Below are positions 60,174 through 64,000 of a DNA stretch of 64,000 nucleotides, one piece after another (the stretch's first letter is position 1; each line of letters opens with the position of its first letter). Position numbers and translations under genes: made by a program. This DNA comes from Salticus scenicus (Eukaryota; Arthropoda; Arachnida; Araneae; Salticidae). A model generated the notes under the pieces. The model had not been told where the DNA came from and searched no databases. It saw only the letters and a list, made by a program, of their open reading frames with translations. The stretch covers positions 35,463,763 to 35,527,762 of the forward strand of contig OZ005654.1 in NCBI GenBank assembly GCA_963930645.1. Direction: 5' to 3'.

Positions 60174-61380
60174 TTCTGGATAATTGTTATAGCAGGTAAT
60201 TTATAAATAAGATAAGATGTTACGATGATTCTCTGAAACTGCACATTATAAAGGCATGCTTCCAGTTCCAAAATTTGTTGAAATCAAAAGTAGCTTTTGG
60301 ATTTGGTATTTTTTATACATAGGAACATAATTTAAATTTTATCTGATTGTTGGTTCCTTAAAGATTTTTGTGCATCAGAAGTGGATACCAATACAGTAAG
60401 TGGAATAACTCAGTCATCAGAGTTTTTAAATCAAATATCTCTTAAACTATGTTACTTAGTGACAGACTTGATATTTCTTAAGTTGTCTTCCTTAAGCAAA
60501 AGGCAATATCTTTCTAAATGAAAAGAAAAAAGGAACCATATGAGAATAAAATTTTGTATTTTAATAACTATACACTACATTGTAGGAAAAAAGAGTGTCA
60601 TCTGAGTACTACTGTTGATTGAAACAAGTTTTGTAATGGAGGTATTTGTTTATGTATTTTTCACTTTAAGAGATATTCCATAATATCGTTTTCTTTCACA
60701 TGGTCTATTATATATACTTCCGTTTGATGAGTCATCAAATTCTGCATTAAAAAAATAAAAGGATTTTAAAAATATATGTATTATTGCAAAAATTGTACTT
60801 CATATTTGTGCTATATTTAATCATTTATGTTTTCAACAATTTTCTTTTTTTTATACTTTGAATCCTTTTATTTCTTATATAGTTATTCAAACTTGTGATT
60901 TTCTGTTTCACATGTCACTCTGCCATCTTTATAGCCCCCCCGCCTGCCCCCTAATTAAAATATATATATATGTCCTTATCTTATGATTATCAACCAGTTC
61001 AGTACACATTTAGAAAATTTATAATTATTTACATGTGTTAATATCTGACATAAGATCTTAATGATCACACTTGTTATGTTAAGTAATACATTTAAGGGAA
61101 AACCTATTTTAAATCTAATACACTTTTGCTGTTTTCTTTTTTCAAAATTGATACTATTTTAATTTCTAGTTTGATGGTGTCCATGTAGTCAGTGGTTCAC
61201 TAGATACTTCAATCCGTGTTTGGGATGTTGAAACAGGAGCTTGCAAACATACTTTAATGGGACATCAGTCCTTGACCTCTGGAATGGAGTTGAGAAATAA
61301 TACTCTAGTGTCTGGTAACGCTGATTCTACAGTGAAAGTGTGGGATATCACAAGTGGGCAGTGTCTGCAAACACTAGCTG
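31027..61380 (+). CDS. FBXW7: FBXW7 / archipelago F-box WD40 protein, nine internal coding exons (both ends missing)
   Basis: FBXW7 is the substrate receptor of an SCF ubiquitin ligase. Through its WD40 propeller it binds phosphodegrons of proteins such as cyclin E, Myc and Notch, and its F-box binds Skp1. Nine exons (31027-31272, 38567-38634, 42264-42399, 43515-43649, 43972-44262, 52508-52621, 53845-54026, 59859-60084, 61170-61380) have AG/GT borders and join in frame to 1609 nt, about 536 residues. Order: acidic low-complexity N-terminus, a Lys-rich KRKLD patch, dimerisation region, F-box (LALYVLSFLEPKDLL), then WD repeats to LQTLAG. Arginines equivalent to human R465, R479 and R505 are at 54001-54003, 59875-59877 and 59953-59955, so degron binding is expected to be intact. 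The initiating exon was not found and the last WD repeats lie beyond the window. Introns reach 8.2 kb and hold most of the transposons listed. Confidence 0.96.
31368..31950 (+). repeat. Solo LTR in sense orientation in FBXW7 intron
   Basis: The segment starts TGTTGC and ends GCAACA, perfect inverted ends of the TG...CA type, with flanks atac and atat (one mismatch). A TATA box (tatataa, 31644-31650) is followed by a cagttcagttctcagtcagc start-like region and a polyadenylation signal aataaa (31879-31884), in LTR order. No internal retrotransposon region or second LTR adjoins. The family (gypsy or BEL type) cannot be named. Confidence 0.65.
32480..33110. repeat. Tandem repeat with 300-bp higher-order period
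   Basis: Words such as aaagctgaatccc, tttgccgctaat and tcaatgaaattt recur every 70-150 bases. A longer block beginning tttcaccatcaattgtcaaa (32668) recurs as tttcaccgctaattgtcaaa (32968), exactly 300 bases later. The array resumes at 34362-34600 after the TTAA element at 33118-34357, which interrupts it. Confidence 0.65.
33118..34357. mobile_element. TTAA-flanked (piggyBac-type) element
   Basis: Ends CACGTTCGCTGCCGATC and, inverted, CACGTTCGTTGCCGATC are flanked by TTAA (33114-33117, 34358-34361). Inside is a diverged inverted repeat of about 60 bp (around 33358-33410 and 33493-33553, gtaaaatctaaccaacc / ggttggttgagttttac). No transposase frame survives. Confidence 0.8.
34610..35330. other. 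FBXW7 intron, no feature recognised
   Basis: AT-rich sequence with A and T tracts (34771-34787, 34947-34961). No inverted-terminus element, exon or coding frame was seen. Confidence 0.4.
35375..36190. repeat. Repeat family member with about 175-bp tandem units
   Basis: The left part (tttttactttt ... acacaatatctcaagaac) resembles the layout of 63794-64000. It is followed by at least four units containing taagttattacaaatttacg-like, gcagaatagg and gatgtcaaacc-like words at 35596, 35770, 35945 and 36103 (spacing 174, 175, 158). Open frames here are products of the repeat. Confidence 0.65.
36473..36676 (+). CDS. Unrecognised 67-codon open frame, basic and Cys-containing
   Basis: From GAA at 36473 to TGA at 36674-36676 one frame reads EYVSCRCCKKGEVKSTSGSE, RKYKRIIEIYLKRKKRKGSS, then KDLVHSLKQKRNRIRYDDK, with no Met. 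Composition is far from random AT-rich intron (Lys/Arg-rich, four Cys). Shortly after, another frame reads ADCGHQSCVKKECCCPVHA. It may be a transposon-derived coding remnant, as a CCACAGGG-type terminus lies near 36990. It lacks a clear acceptor (poly-G upstream) and I do not recognise it. Confidence 0.3.
   Translation, partial: EYVSCRCCKKGEVKSTSGSERDVPQVVRKYKRIIEIYLKRKKRKGSSFKDLVHSLKQKRNRIRYDDK
37015..37470. repeat. Diverged copy of the GAAAGTA dispersed repeat
   Basis: Word order matches 62330-63092: tatcatagaagttgatgtat, tgatagcagcatcat, tttcatacataacaagtttt, ttagttaatgagatacagta, catcaaaaactggcaattga, and a final cttcttttgtaaata. No coding. Confidence 0.55.
37970..38190. repeat. Local tandem duplication, about 129 bp
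   Basis: Two blocks starting aatggcaataacaaatattc (37980) and aatggcaataatgaatattg (38109) both continue to gaaacc...tctgatatcactcatg-like ends. No coding frame. Confidence 0.6.
38567..38634 (+). CDS. FBXW7: FBXW7 exon, KRKLD basic patch
   Basis: The exon is 68 nt, from acceptor tttttcag to donor gtaagt, starting in phase 0 and leaving two bases. It encodes LKRKLDSFSDPGIGKKLKSE, closely like the KRKLD...LGKK segment that precedes the dimerisation region in human FBXW7, where it contributes to nuclear localisation. The GA left over is completed by T at 42264. Confidence 0.85.
38880..39290. repeat. Dispersed tandem repeat, third array
   Basis: The segment shares ctcactcatgtaattgttg, gattctagaac, C-rich patches and gatcaaac words with 640-1240 and 23990-24420, with a period of about 160. 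It lies in the intron after the KRKLD exon. Confidence 0.5.
39815..41684 (+). mobile_element. hAT-like non-autonomous element, copy 2 (contains a Helitron)
   Basis: Ends CAGGGTTTAACCTGGC and, inverted, CAGGGTTTAAACTGCC, flanked by a perfect 8-base duplication TACTTATG (39807-39814, 41685-41692). Opposite in orientation to copy 1 at 27296-29894. No transposase frame. Confidence 0.9.
40332..41552 (+). mobile_element. Non-autonomous Helitron
   Basis: The segment begins TCTATATATATAAAAG and ends gcgaagcgggcgttgcctgctag, with a short GC hairpin just before the terminal CTAG, and sits between A (40331) and T (41553), as Helitrons do. It contains G-rich internal repeats (gggggg... followed by caaaa) of about 120 bases. 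The homologous place in hAT copy 1 lacks it. No Rep/helicase frame. Confidence 0.85.
42264..42399 (+). CDS. FBXW7: FBXW7 exon, linker into dimerisation domain
   Basis: The exon is 136 nt, from acceptor attttag to donor gtagtt. It encodes an acidic linker (DDEDSNSQNDYDYSEPE) then PCPPDMQAWLDKFE, equivalent to the start of the FBXW7 dimerisation helices (human GLQEWLKMF). It ends in phase 0. Confidence 0.88.
43213..43290 (+). repeat. Truncated CAGGGTTGCCAACT terminus
   Basis: The segment starts cagggttgccaactgctcc and matches the left end of the element at 49351-51117 (caatttctg.ggagttt). No right end follows. Confidence 0.6.
43515..43649 (+). CDS. FBXW7: FBXW7 exon, dimerisation domain
   Basis: The exon is 45 codons, phase 0 at both ends, from acceptor attttag to donor gttaat. 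It encodes RLQALDRLIGICEPAQVRHM and then MDVIEPQFQRDFISLLPKE, nearly identical to the D-domain and the start of the F-box of animal FBXW7. Confidence 0.95.
43972..44262 (+). CDS. FBXW7: FBXW7 exon, F-box
   Basis: The exon is 97 codons, phase 0 at both ends, from acceptor tcttttag to donor gtatgt. It encodes the F-box (LALYVLSFLEPKDLL, then AAQTCRYWRVLAEDNLLWRE) that binds Skp1, followed by a variable linker with a basic RPRKRS patch and WKAAYMKQHNIEMNWR before the WD40 domain. Confidence 0.96.
45190..45623. mobile_element. hAT-like MITE, CAGTGATGCCAGAT ends, G-rich repeats
   Basis: Ends CAGTGATGCCAGAT on both sides (inverted), flanked by a perfect 8-base duplication AACTGATA (45182-45189, 45624-45631). 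The interior has many ttggggac/tttgggga repeats, unusual in this AT-rich region. Confidence 0.9.
45773..46191. repeat. 419-bp foldback with about 185-bp arms
   Basis: The left arm starts acatcagtcagatagctccc and the right arm ends gctatctaactgatgt. The arms match through ccaatgggattt, ttgaatattactctttga and ttagcttagtgagcaatttt to within about 50 bases of the centre. It could form a long hairpin. No clear target duplication. Confidence 0.8.
47190..48086. other. FBXW7 intron, no feature recognised
   Basis: AT-rich sequence between the hAT element and the Tigger element. No exon, inverted termini or RNA gene seen. Confidence 0.4.
49351..51117. mobile_element. CAGGGTTGCC-ended transposon inserted in the Tigger gene
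   Basis: Ends CAGGGTTGCCAACT are inverted at both sides. Flanks taaatt and taaatg fit a 6-bp duplication with one change; the intact Tigger coding order (DIYNADE) predicts a single TAAATG originally. It contains the nested element 50172-50741. No transposase recognised. Confidence 0.8.
50172..50741. mobile_element. pogo-like MITE, nested
   Basis: Left end tagttgaacttcgaaaatcc and right end, inverted, cagtcgaacctcgaaaatcc are similar over 25 bases. A TA precedes the left end. The termini resemble those of the surrounding Tigger element (CAGTCGAAC), suggesting the same superfamily. Confidence 0.65.
52508..52621 (+). CDS. FBXW7: FBXW7 exon, WD repeat 1
   Basis: The exon is 38 codons, phase 0 at both ends, from acceptor catttag to donor gtcagt. 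It encodes VLKGHDDHVITCLQFSGNRI followed by VSGSDDNTLKVWSAITGK, the first blade of the propeller, almost identical to human FBXW7. The 8.2-kb intron before it holds a hAT, a foldback and an interrupted Tigger element. Confidence 0.97.
52640..52990 (-). pseudogene. mariner transposase C-terminal remnant
   Basis: On the minus strand TAEELLYGAKQLMDGKTGIF then KLIHHWDKCLKTHLGIMW resembles the C-terminal end of mariner transposases (…KLVPRxDKCLN…). No inverted termini were found. It lies in the intron just after the WD1 exon. Confidence 0.4.
53000..53840. other. FBXW7 intron, no feature recognised
   Basis: AT- and pyrimidine-rich; the last 200 bases before the exon at 53845 are a long C/T-rich tract, as expected before an acceptor. 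Open frame extending into the exon from 53602 is a read-through, not a start. Confidence 0.5.
53845..54026 (+). CDS. FBXW7: FBXW7 exon, WD repeats 2-3
   Basis: The exon is 182 nt, from acceptor tttacag to donor gtaagt, leaving two bases. It encodes CLRTLVGHTGGVWSSQM, STDRTLKVWNADTGQ and GHTSTVRCMHLHEN. The Arg of STVR (54001-54003) corresponds to human R465, a phosphodegron contact and cancer hotspot. A reverse-transcriptase remnant begins about 25-50 bases after the donor. Confidence 0.97.
54050..55620 (+). pseudogene. Reverse-transcriptase remnant (Penelope-like or related)
   Basis: Several frames together encode a reverse-transcriptase-like protein: DPSFSKYIDRDHGHIITGNL near the start, YVGKSPNNYAIICKSYY, LKPKFHKSPIKF, TFDFQDLFNN, a GIPQGGSSSSILAYLYLYYY motif (55153 onward), YIDDIIVFHRN in another frame (YIDD at 55250-55261), and FLDLKIIIDGNKIYADIYDK with further frameshift. 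The PQGG and YxDD boxes identify RT. At least three frameshifts make it inactive. The lineage is uncertain; the layout resembles RTs of Penelope-like elements, but no GIY-YIG endonuclease was seen downstream. Confidence 0.7.
55620..57980. other. FBXW7 intron with low-complexity patches, no gene
   Basis: Contains a G/T-rich patch with repeated ggttgggtggg (55720-55795), A-rich tracts near 56290, and a gcgaagtggg Helitron-like scrap near 57300. An open frame of 79 codons at 57595-57834 is not recognisable. Confidence 0.4.
57987..59346 (+). mobile_element. Near-complete mariner element
   Basis: The 1360-bp element has 27-bp terminal inverted repeats beginning CGAGGGTCATTTTT with one mismatch, flanked by TA on both sides (57985-57986, 59347-59348). 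It carries a mariner transposase gene (58155-59247) broken by a frameshift and active-site changes. The intact termini suggest a relatively recent copy that could still be mobilised in trans. It lies in the intron between WD2-3 and WD3-5 exons of FBXW7. Confidence 0.92.
58155..59247 (+). pseudogene. mariner transposase pseudogene
   Basis: Frame 1 (58155-58652) starts MSISNPADREVRSVIRFLNA and includes both helix-turn-helix parts (GRSGRPTVMNEDL linker) up to FLSHIATG. There, at the first catalytic Asp, a local rearrangement changes the expected G-D-E to G-A-E-A and a stop. Frame 2 (58630-59247) continues YYTPESKRQSKEW to DYVEK. The second catalytic Asp (HDN in active relatives) is Tyr (LLHYNSRPH), while the third (YSHDLAPSDFHLF) is kept. 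Two of three catalytic positions are damaged, so no active enzyme is expected. SETMAR-type database names for such hits reflect the transposase part only. Confidence 0.9.
59350..59858. other. FBXW7 intron, no feature recognised
   Basis: Sequence between the mariner and the WD3-5 exon; only the pyrimidine-rich acceptor tract (59830-59858) is noteworthy. Confidence 0.5.
59859..60084 (+). CDS. FBXW7: FBXW7 exon, WD repeats 3-5
   Basis: The exon is 226 nt, from acceptor tttttccag to donor gtatgt. Its first base completes a Lys codon. It encodes VVSGSRDATLRVWDVDTGK, GHVAAVRCVQYNGKLVVSG and LQGHSNRVYSLQ. Arginines matching human R479 (59875-59877) and R505 (59953-59955) are present. A 30-base A tract lies in the intron 58 bases after the exon. 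Confidence 0.97.
60085..61169. other. FBXW7 intron, no element recognised
   Basis: Contains a 30-base A tract (60142-60171) and otherwise AT-rich unique-looking sequence. Confidence 0.5.
61170..61380 (+). CDS. FBXW7: FBXW7 exon, WD repeats 5-7
   Basis: The exon is 211 nt, from acceptor atttctag to donor gtatgt, leaving one base of a Gly codon. It encodes FDGVHVVSGSLDTSIRVWDV, GHQSLTSGMELRNNTLVSGN and VKVWDITSGQCLQTLAG, as in human up to the GPNKHQS junction. The remaining WD repeats must lie right of this point; no further exon was recognised up to 64000. Confidence 0.96.
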
Positions 61381-61609
61381 GTATGTGTTTATTTATTGAA
61401 ATAGAATCTCTAATTTGTGTATTAAAAATCTGATTGTATATGTTCACTGCACAACTACGTTATTCCAGTCTTCTGAAACAAACACCAGTTAATCATAAAA
61501 ATCAAAATGGGTTATAATAGCTGTTAGAGTTTTGAAATCTTAAAGTGTCAAGTGGGTACAATCAGATTGTTGTTATTGTTGTGAATAAAATTTAAAAGTA
61601 AATAAATTA

Positions 61610-61644
61610 AATGGCTATATATATATATAAATTAATAAAGATGA

Positions 61645-61679
<35 letters not shown>

Positions 61680-61705
61680 CACTGTTTTTTTTTTTTTTTT
61701 TTTAC
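61610..61705. repeat. AT microsatellite and T tract
   Basis: Runs of (AT)n at 61617-61629 and 61650-61676 are followed by a T tract at 61685-61703. Confidence 0.9.
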
Positions 61706-61796
61706 ACATGTATAACCATTAAGAGAATTTATTATTATTATTACAGTTGGGGATATTTAACACTGTTTAAATAAGAATGCCATTACTAGGACTTAG

Positions 61797-61935
61797 AGTC
61801 CTGCATGAGTCGGGTAAAACCGAACCCGAACCAGACAGATGAGTTTTATATCAACCCGAACCGACAAAAAAATTTTCATCAACCCGAAAACCGACCTGAA
61901 CCCGTTGTCTTTAGACCCGAAACCTGAAAACTAAA
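61797..61935. repeat. Possible hAT-like terminus with cccgaacc repeats
   Basis: The segment starts agagtcctgcatgagtcggg and carries repeated aacccgaacc/accgac words, like subterminal repeats of a DNA transposon. The opposite end was not found. Confidence 0.35.
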
Positions 61936-62119
61936 TAAAAATTACTTATTCATCTAATAATCATACAAAACTTTTTTTAAATTATAAAATAAGGAAAATT
62001 TTCATTGTCATACAGTTAGTAAATTATTTTAAAAAGAATTGAAATGTAATTACTAATTGTTTAATTTAAAAATTAAAAAATCTGAAAAATAGATCAATGT
62101 TGTGAAATTCAAGACTAAA

Positions 62120-63092
62120 CTAGTATGTTGTGGCCACCACAGGACTTTCTTCTATACTTTCTTATATTTTACTAAGTGCAAATAATTTATTAAAAATATT
62201 TTTTAAAATTATCTAACAGGATGAATGCAAACAATTTTCATGTTAGAGACAACTAACTCTAAATATCCAAAGTAAGCAGTTTTATTGCCTATAAATAACA
62301 TCTTAAAAAGTACTTTTTATATTGGTTATCTCACATATCAGGTTTCGTACAGTTATATGCCATAGAAGTTGAGATATAGCCTTCCCATTATCGGGGGATA
62401 TTGCAGTATAGCAGCTAAACCTATTGGCCGATTAGCATCCAGATTGATTTAACATAATGTCTCATTATGGCTTTCTCACATGTCAAGTTTTGTTTGATTA
62501 TACACAATAGAACCTGAGATATAGTCTCCCATTAAATTGCAAATATCGCTGTATAGCAGCACCACCTGTTGAACGGTTGACACCAAAAGTTGAGACACTA
62601 ATTTAGGTCAAGGTGCATGTACATATAAATTTTTATGCAGTAGTTCCTGAGATTATAGCCTTCCCTTAAACTGCTGAAATCGCTGTACAGCAGTGCCACC
62701 TGTTGGCTGATAAGATTTCAAATTGAATCATCATAATGTCTTATAGTAGCCTTTTCCCATATCAAGCTTTGTTTGATTATCCTCAATAGAACCTGAGATA
62801 TAACCTCCTCTTAAATCTCGGAAATTGCCATACAGCAGCGCCACCTGTTGATCAATTGACAAAAATTGATAGGCACTAATTTAGGTCAAGGTGCCTCAAC
62901 ATATATAATTCTGAACAGTAGTTCCGGAGGTACAGTTGCCACAAAATTTTTCTCACATACACACACAGACATTTTCTATAAATGGTAAAATCGTGTTCTA
63001 GACCTCTCAAAACGTGTAAATCCATCGAAAACTGGAAGTCTAAAATTTTTATGAATCCAATTCTTTTATTGAATATAGAAGAAAGTAAAAAA
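62120..63092. repeat. GAAAGTA dispersed repeat with internal tandem units containing cagcgccacctgttg
   Basis: A unit of about 120-150 bases recurs around 62400, 62550, 62690 and 62830, each with gctgtatagcagc[ag]ccacctgttg-like core and a tagaacctgagatata-like segment. The right end (ctcaaaacgtgtaaatccat ... tgaatatagaagaaagtaaa) matches 1-290 and 28375-28475. An ORF here is not meaningful. Confidence 0.7.
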
Positions 63093-63599
63093 TGCACTTC
63101 AATTTAAATGTTCGTAATTTATTGTTTAATACTTATAGTCTGGAAAAAAATAAAAATGTATTATTCTTTATTGCTTTTGTCCAATGTGGATGTTTACTTT
63201 ACTATAATAATTTGTGTAGCACGTATGTGATTCGCAGTTAAACATCTCCTTTTTAAGGATCACTGATCACTTTAAATTTGCATAATCAGCAACTTAGCTT
63301 CCTCCGGTGTCCGTTTTGTTTGGTGTATTATTTATTTGTTCTAGAGAAAACGATAAGGAATATAATCTGCCTTGATGGTATTTGTTTCTTTTATGTGTTT
63401 ATTTTATATTACTTTTTTAAATAAAATCACAACAAGTATTCCCTGTATATTTGCTGTATATACAAAAGTAAATGGAAGAAAATTCAAAATTTCATTAACA
63501 TAAAAGCGAGGATTAAAATTCATTGAAAATAAAGATATATTAAAAAGAAAAAAAAATATAAATTGAGAAATAACTTAAATTCCCAAAACGTAAAAGCAA

Positions 63600-63670
63600 G
63601 GTTATGTTGTATTTCTTTTATATATATATATATATATATATAATAAAGATGAATATATATATATTAACAA
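63600..63670. repeat. AT microsatellite
   Basis: (TA)n at 63621-63642 with a second short run at 63653-63665. Confidence 0.9.
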
Positions 63671-63793
63671 TAGTCAATAAAAATTTATACAAAACTTTAA
63701 AATTTTCATACAATTTCTACAGATGATCAGTTTTAGATTTGTTGAAGAAAAGAAAACATATACGGATAATTTTTTCTCATGCTTATACGGATT

Positions 63794-64000
63794 TTTTTTT
63801 ACTTTCCGAACACTATACTGAGGAAAGTATTGTAATCATGACAAAAATCCGAATTCGAGATTTTGATGTTTCTATACGTTTCGAGGTCCCCTGAGTCTGT
63901 TTTCACTATTTTTACGATGTATGTATGTGTGTGTGTGTCTGTGAGTGAACACGCTAGCGTCTAAACGCTTTGTTCAAATAAACTGAAAGTTGGCACGTAT
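63794..64000. repeat. GAAAGTA dispersed repeat, opposite orientation, cut by window edge
   Basis: Starts ttttttttactttccgaaca and has gaggaaagtattgtaatcat, then ctatacgtttcgaggtcccc, which is the reverse complement counterpart of the ends at 28375-28475 and 62950-63092. The start forms a TACTTTCC...GGAAAGTA hairpin. Confidence 0.6.

Overview
The window looks like a piece of a large, AT-rich animal nuclear genome, most likely an arthropod and plausibly a chelicerate such as a spider. This is inferred from multi-kilobase introns, GT-AG splicing, a dense mixture of mariner, pogo/Tigger, hAT, piggyBac-type, Helitron, copia, LINE and tRNA-SINE remnants, and many T/A tracts of 15-31 bases. No species-specific marker was seen. 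There is no operon structure, CRISPR array or stand-alone rRNA/tRNA gene.

Two conserved genes are supported and are arranged head to head. On the minus strand at the left, the first two coding exons of an AIP-like co-chaperone (FKBP-like domain) lie at 15754-15858 and 7517-7705. The rest of that gene runs off the left edge. Its first intron appears to use a GC-AG donor. On the plus strand, nine internal coding exons of FBXW7/archipelago (SCF ubiquitin-ligase substrate receptor) lie between 31027 and 61380. All junctions keep frame. They encode an acidic N-terminal region, a dimerisation helix region, the F-box and most of the WD40 propeller, including the three phosphodegron-binding arginines. 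The first exon(s) and the last WD repeats are not visible; the 3' end lies right of 61380.

Almost everything else is transposon-derived, often nested, and many boundaries can be set from terminal inverted repeats plus target duplications. 1-7.5 kb: tandem repeats, a copia remnant, and a LINE fragment split by a CAGGG-type element. 8.0-13.7 kb: one hAT-like element holding four smaller ones. 17.9-26.3 kb: a complex with a SINE, a TTAA element, two pogo-like elements and a CAGGG element. 27.3-29.9 kb: a three-deep nest (hAT, then TAA element, then 10-bp-TSD element). 31.4 kb: a sense solo LTR just after an FBXW7 exon. 32.5-36.2 kb: tandem arrays and a TTAA element. 39.5-41.9 kb: foldback containing a hAT containing a Helitron. 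44.4-47.2 kb: hAT with a nested MITE and a 419-bp foldback. 48.1-52.0 kb: Tigger interrupted by another transposon. 54.0-55.6 kb: a reverse-transcriptase remnant directly after an FBXW7 exon. 58.0-59.3 kb: a near-complete but catalytically broken mariner.

The most useful observations are: a 6-7-bp-target-duplication group of CAGGG-ended elements, validated where one insertion can be removed to restore a LINE reading frame; reciprocal empty sites between two related hAT copies; the GC-AG intron of AIP; and the sense LTR and RT remnants sitting next to FBXW7 splice donors. I did not find a convincing new multi-gene system.
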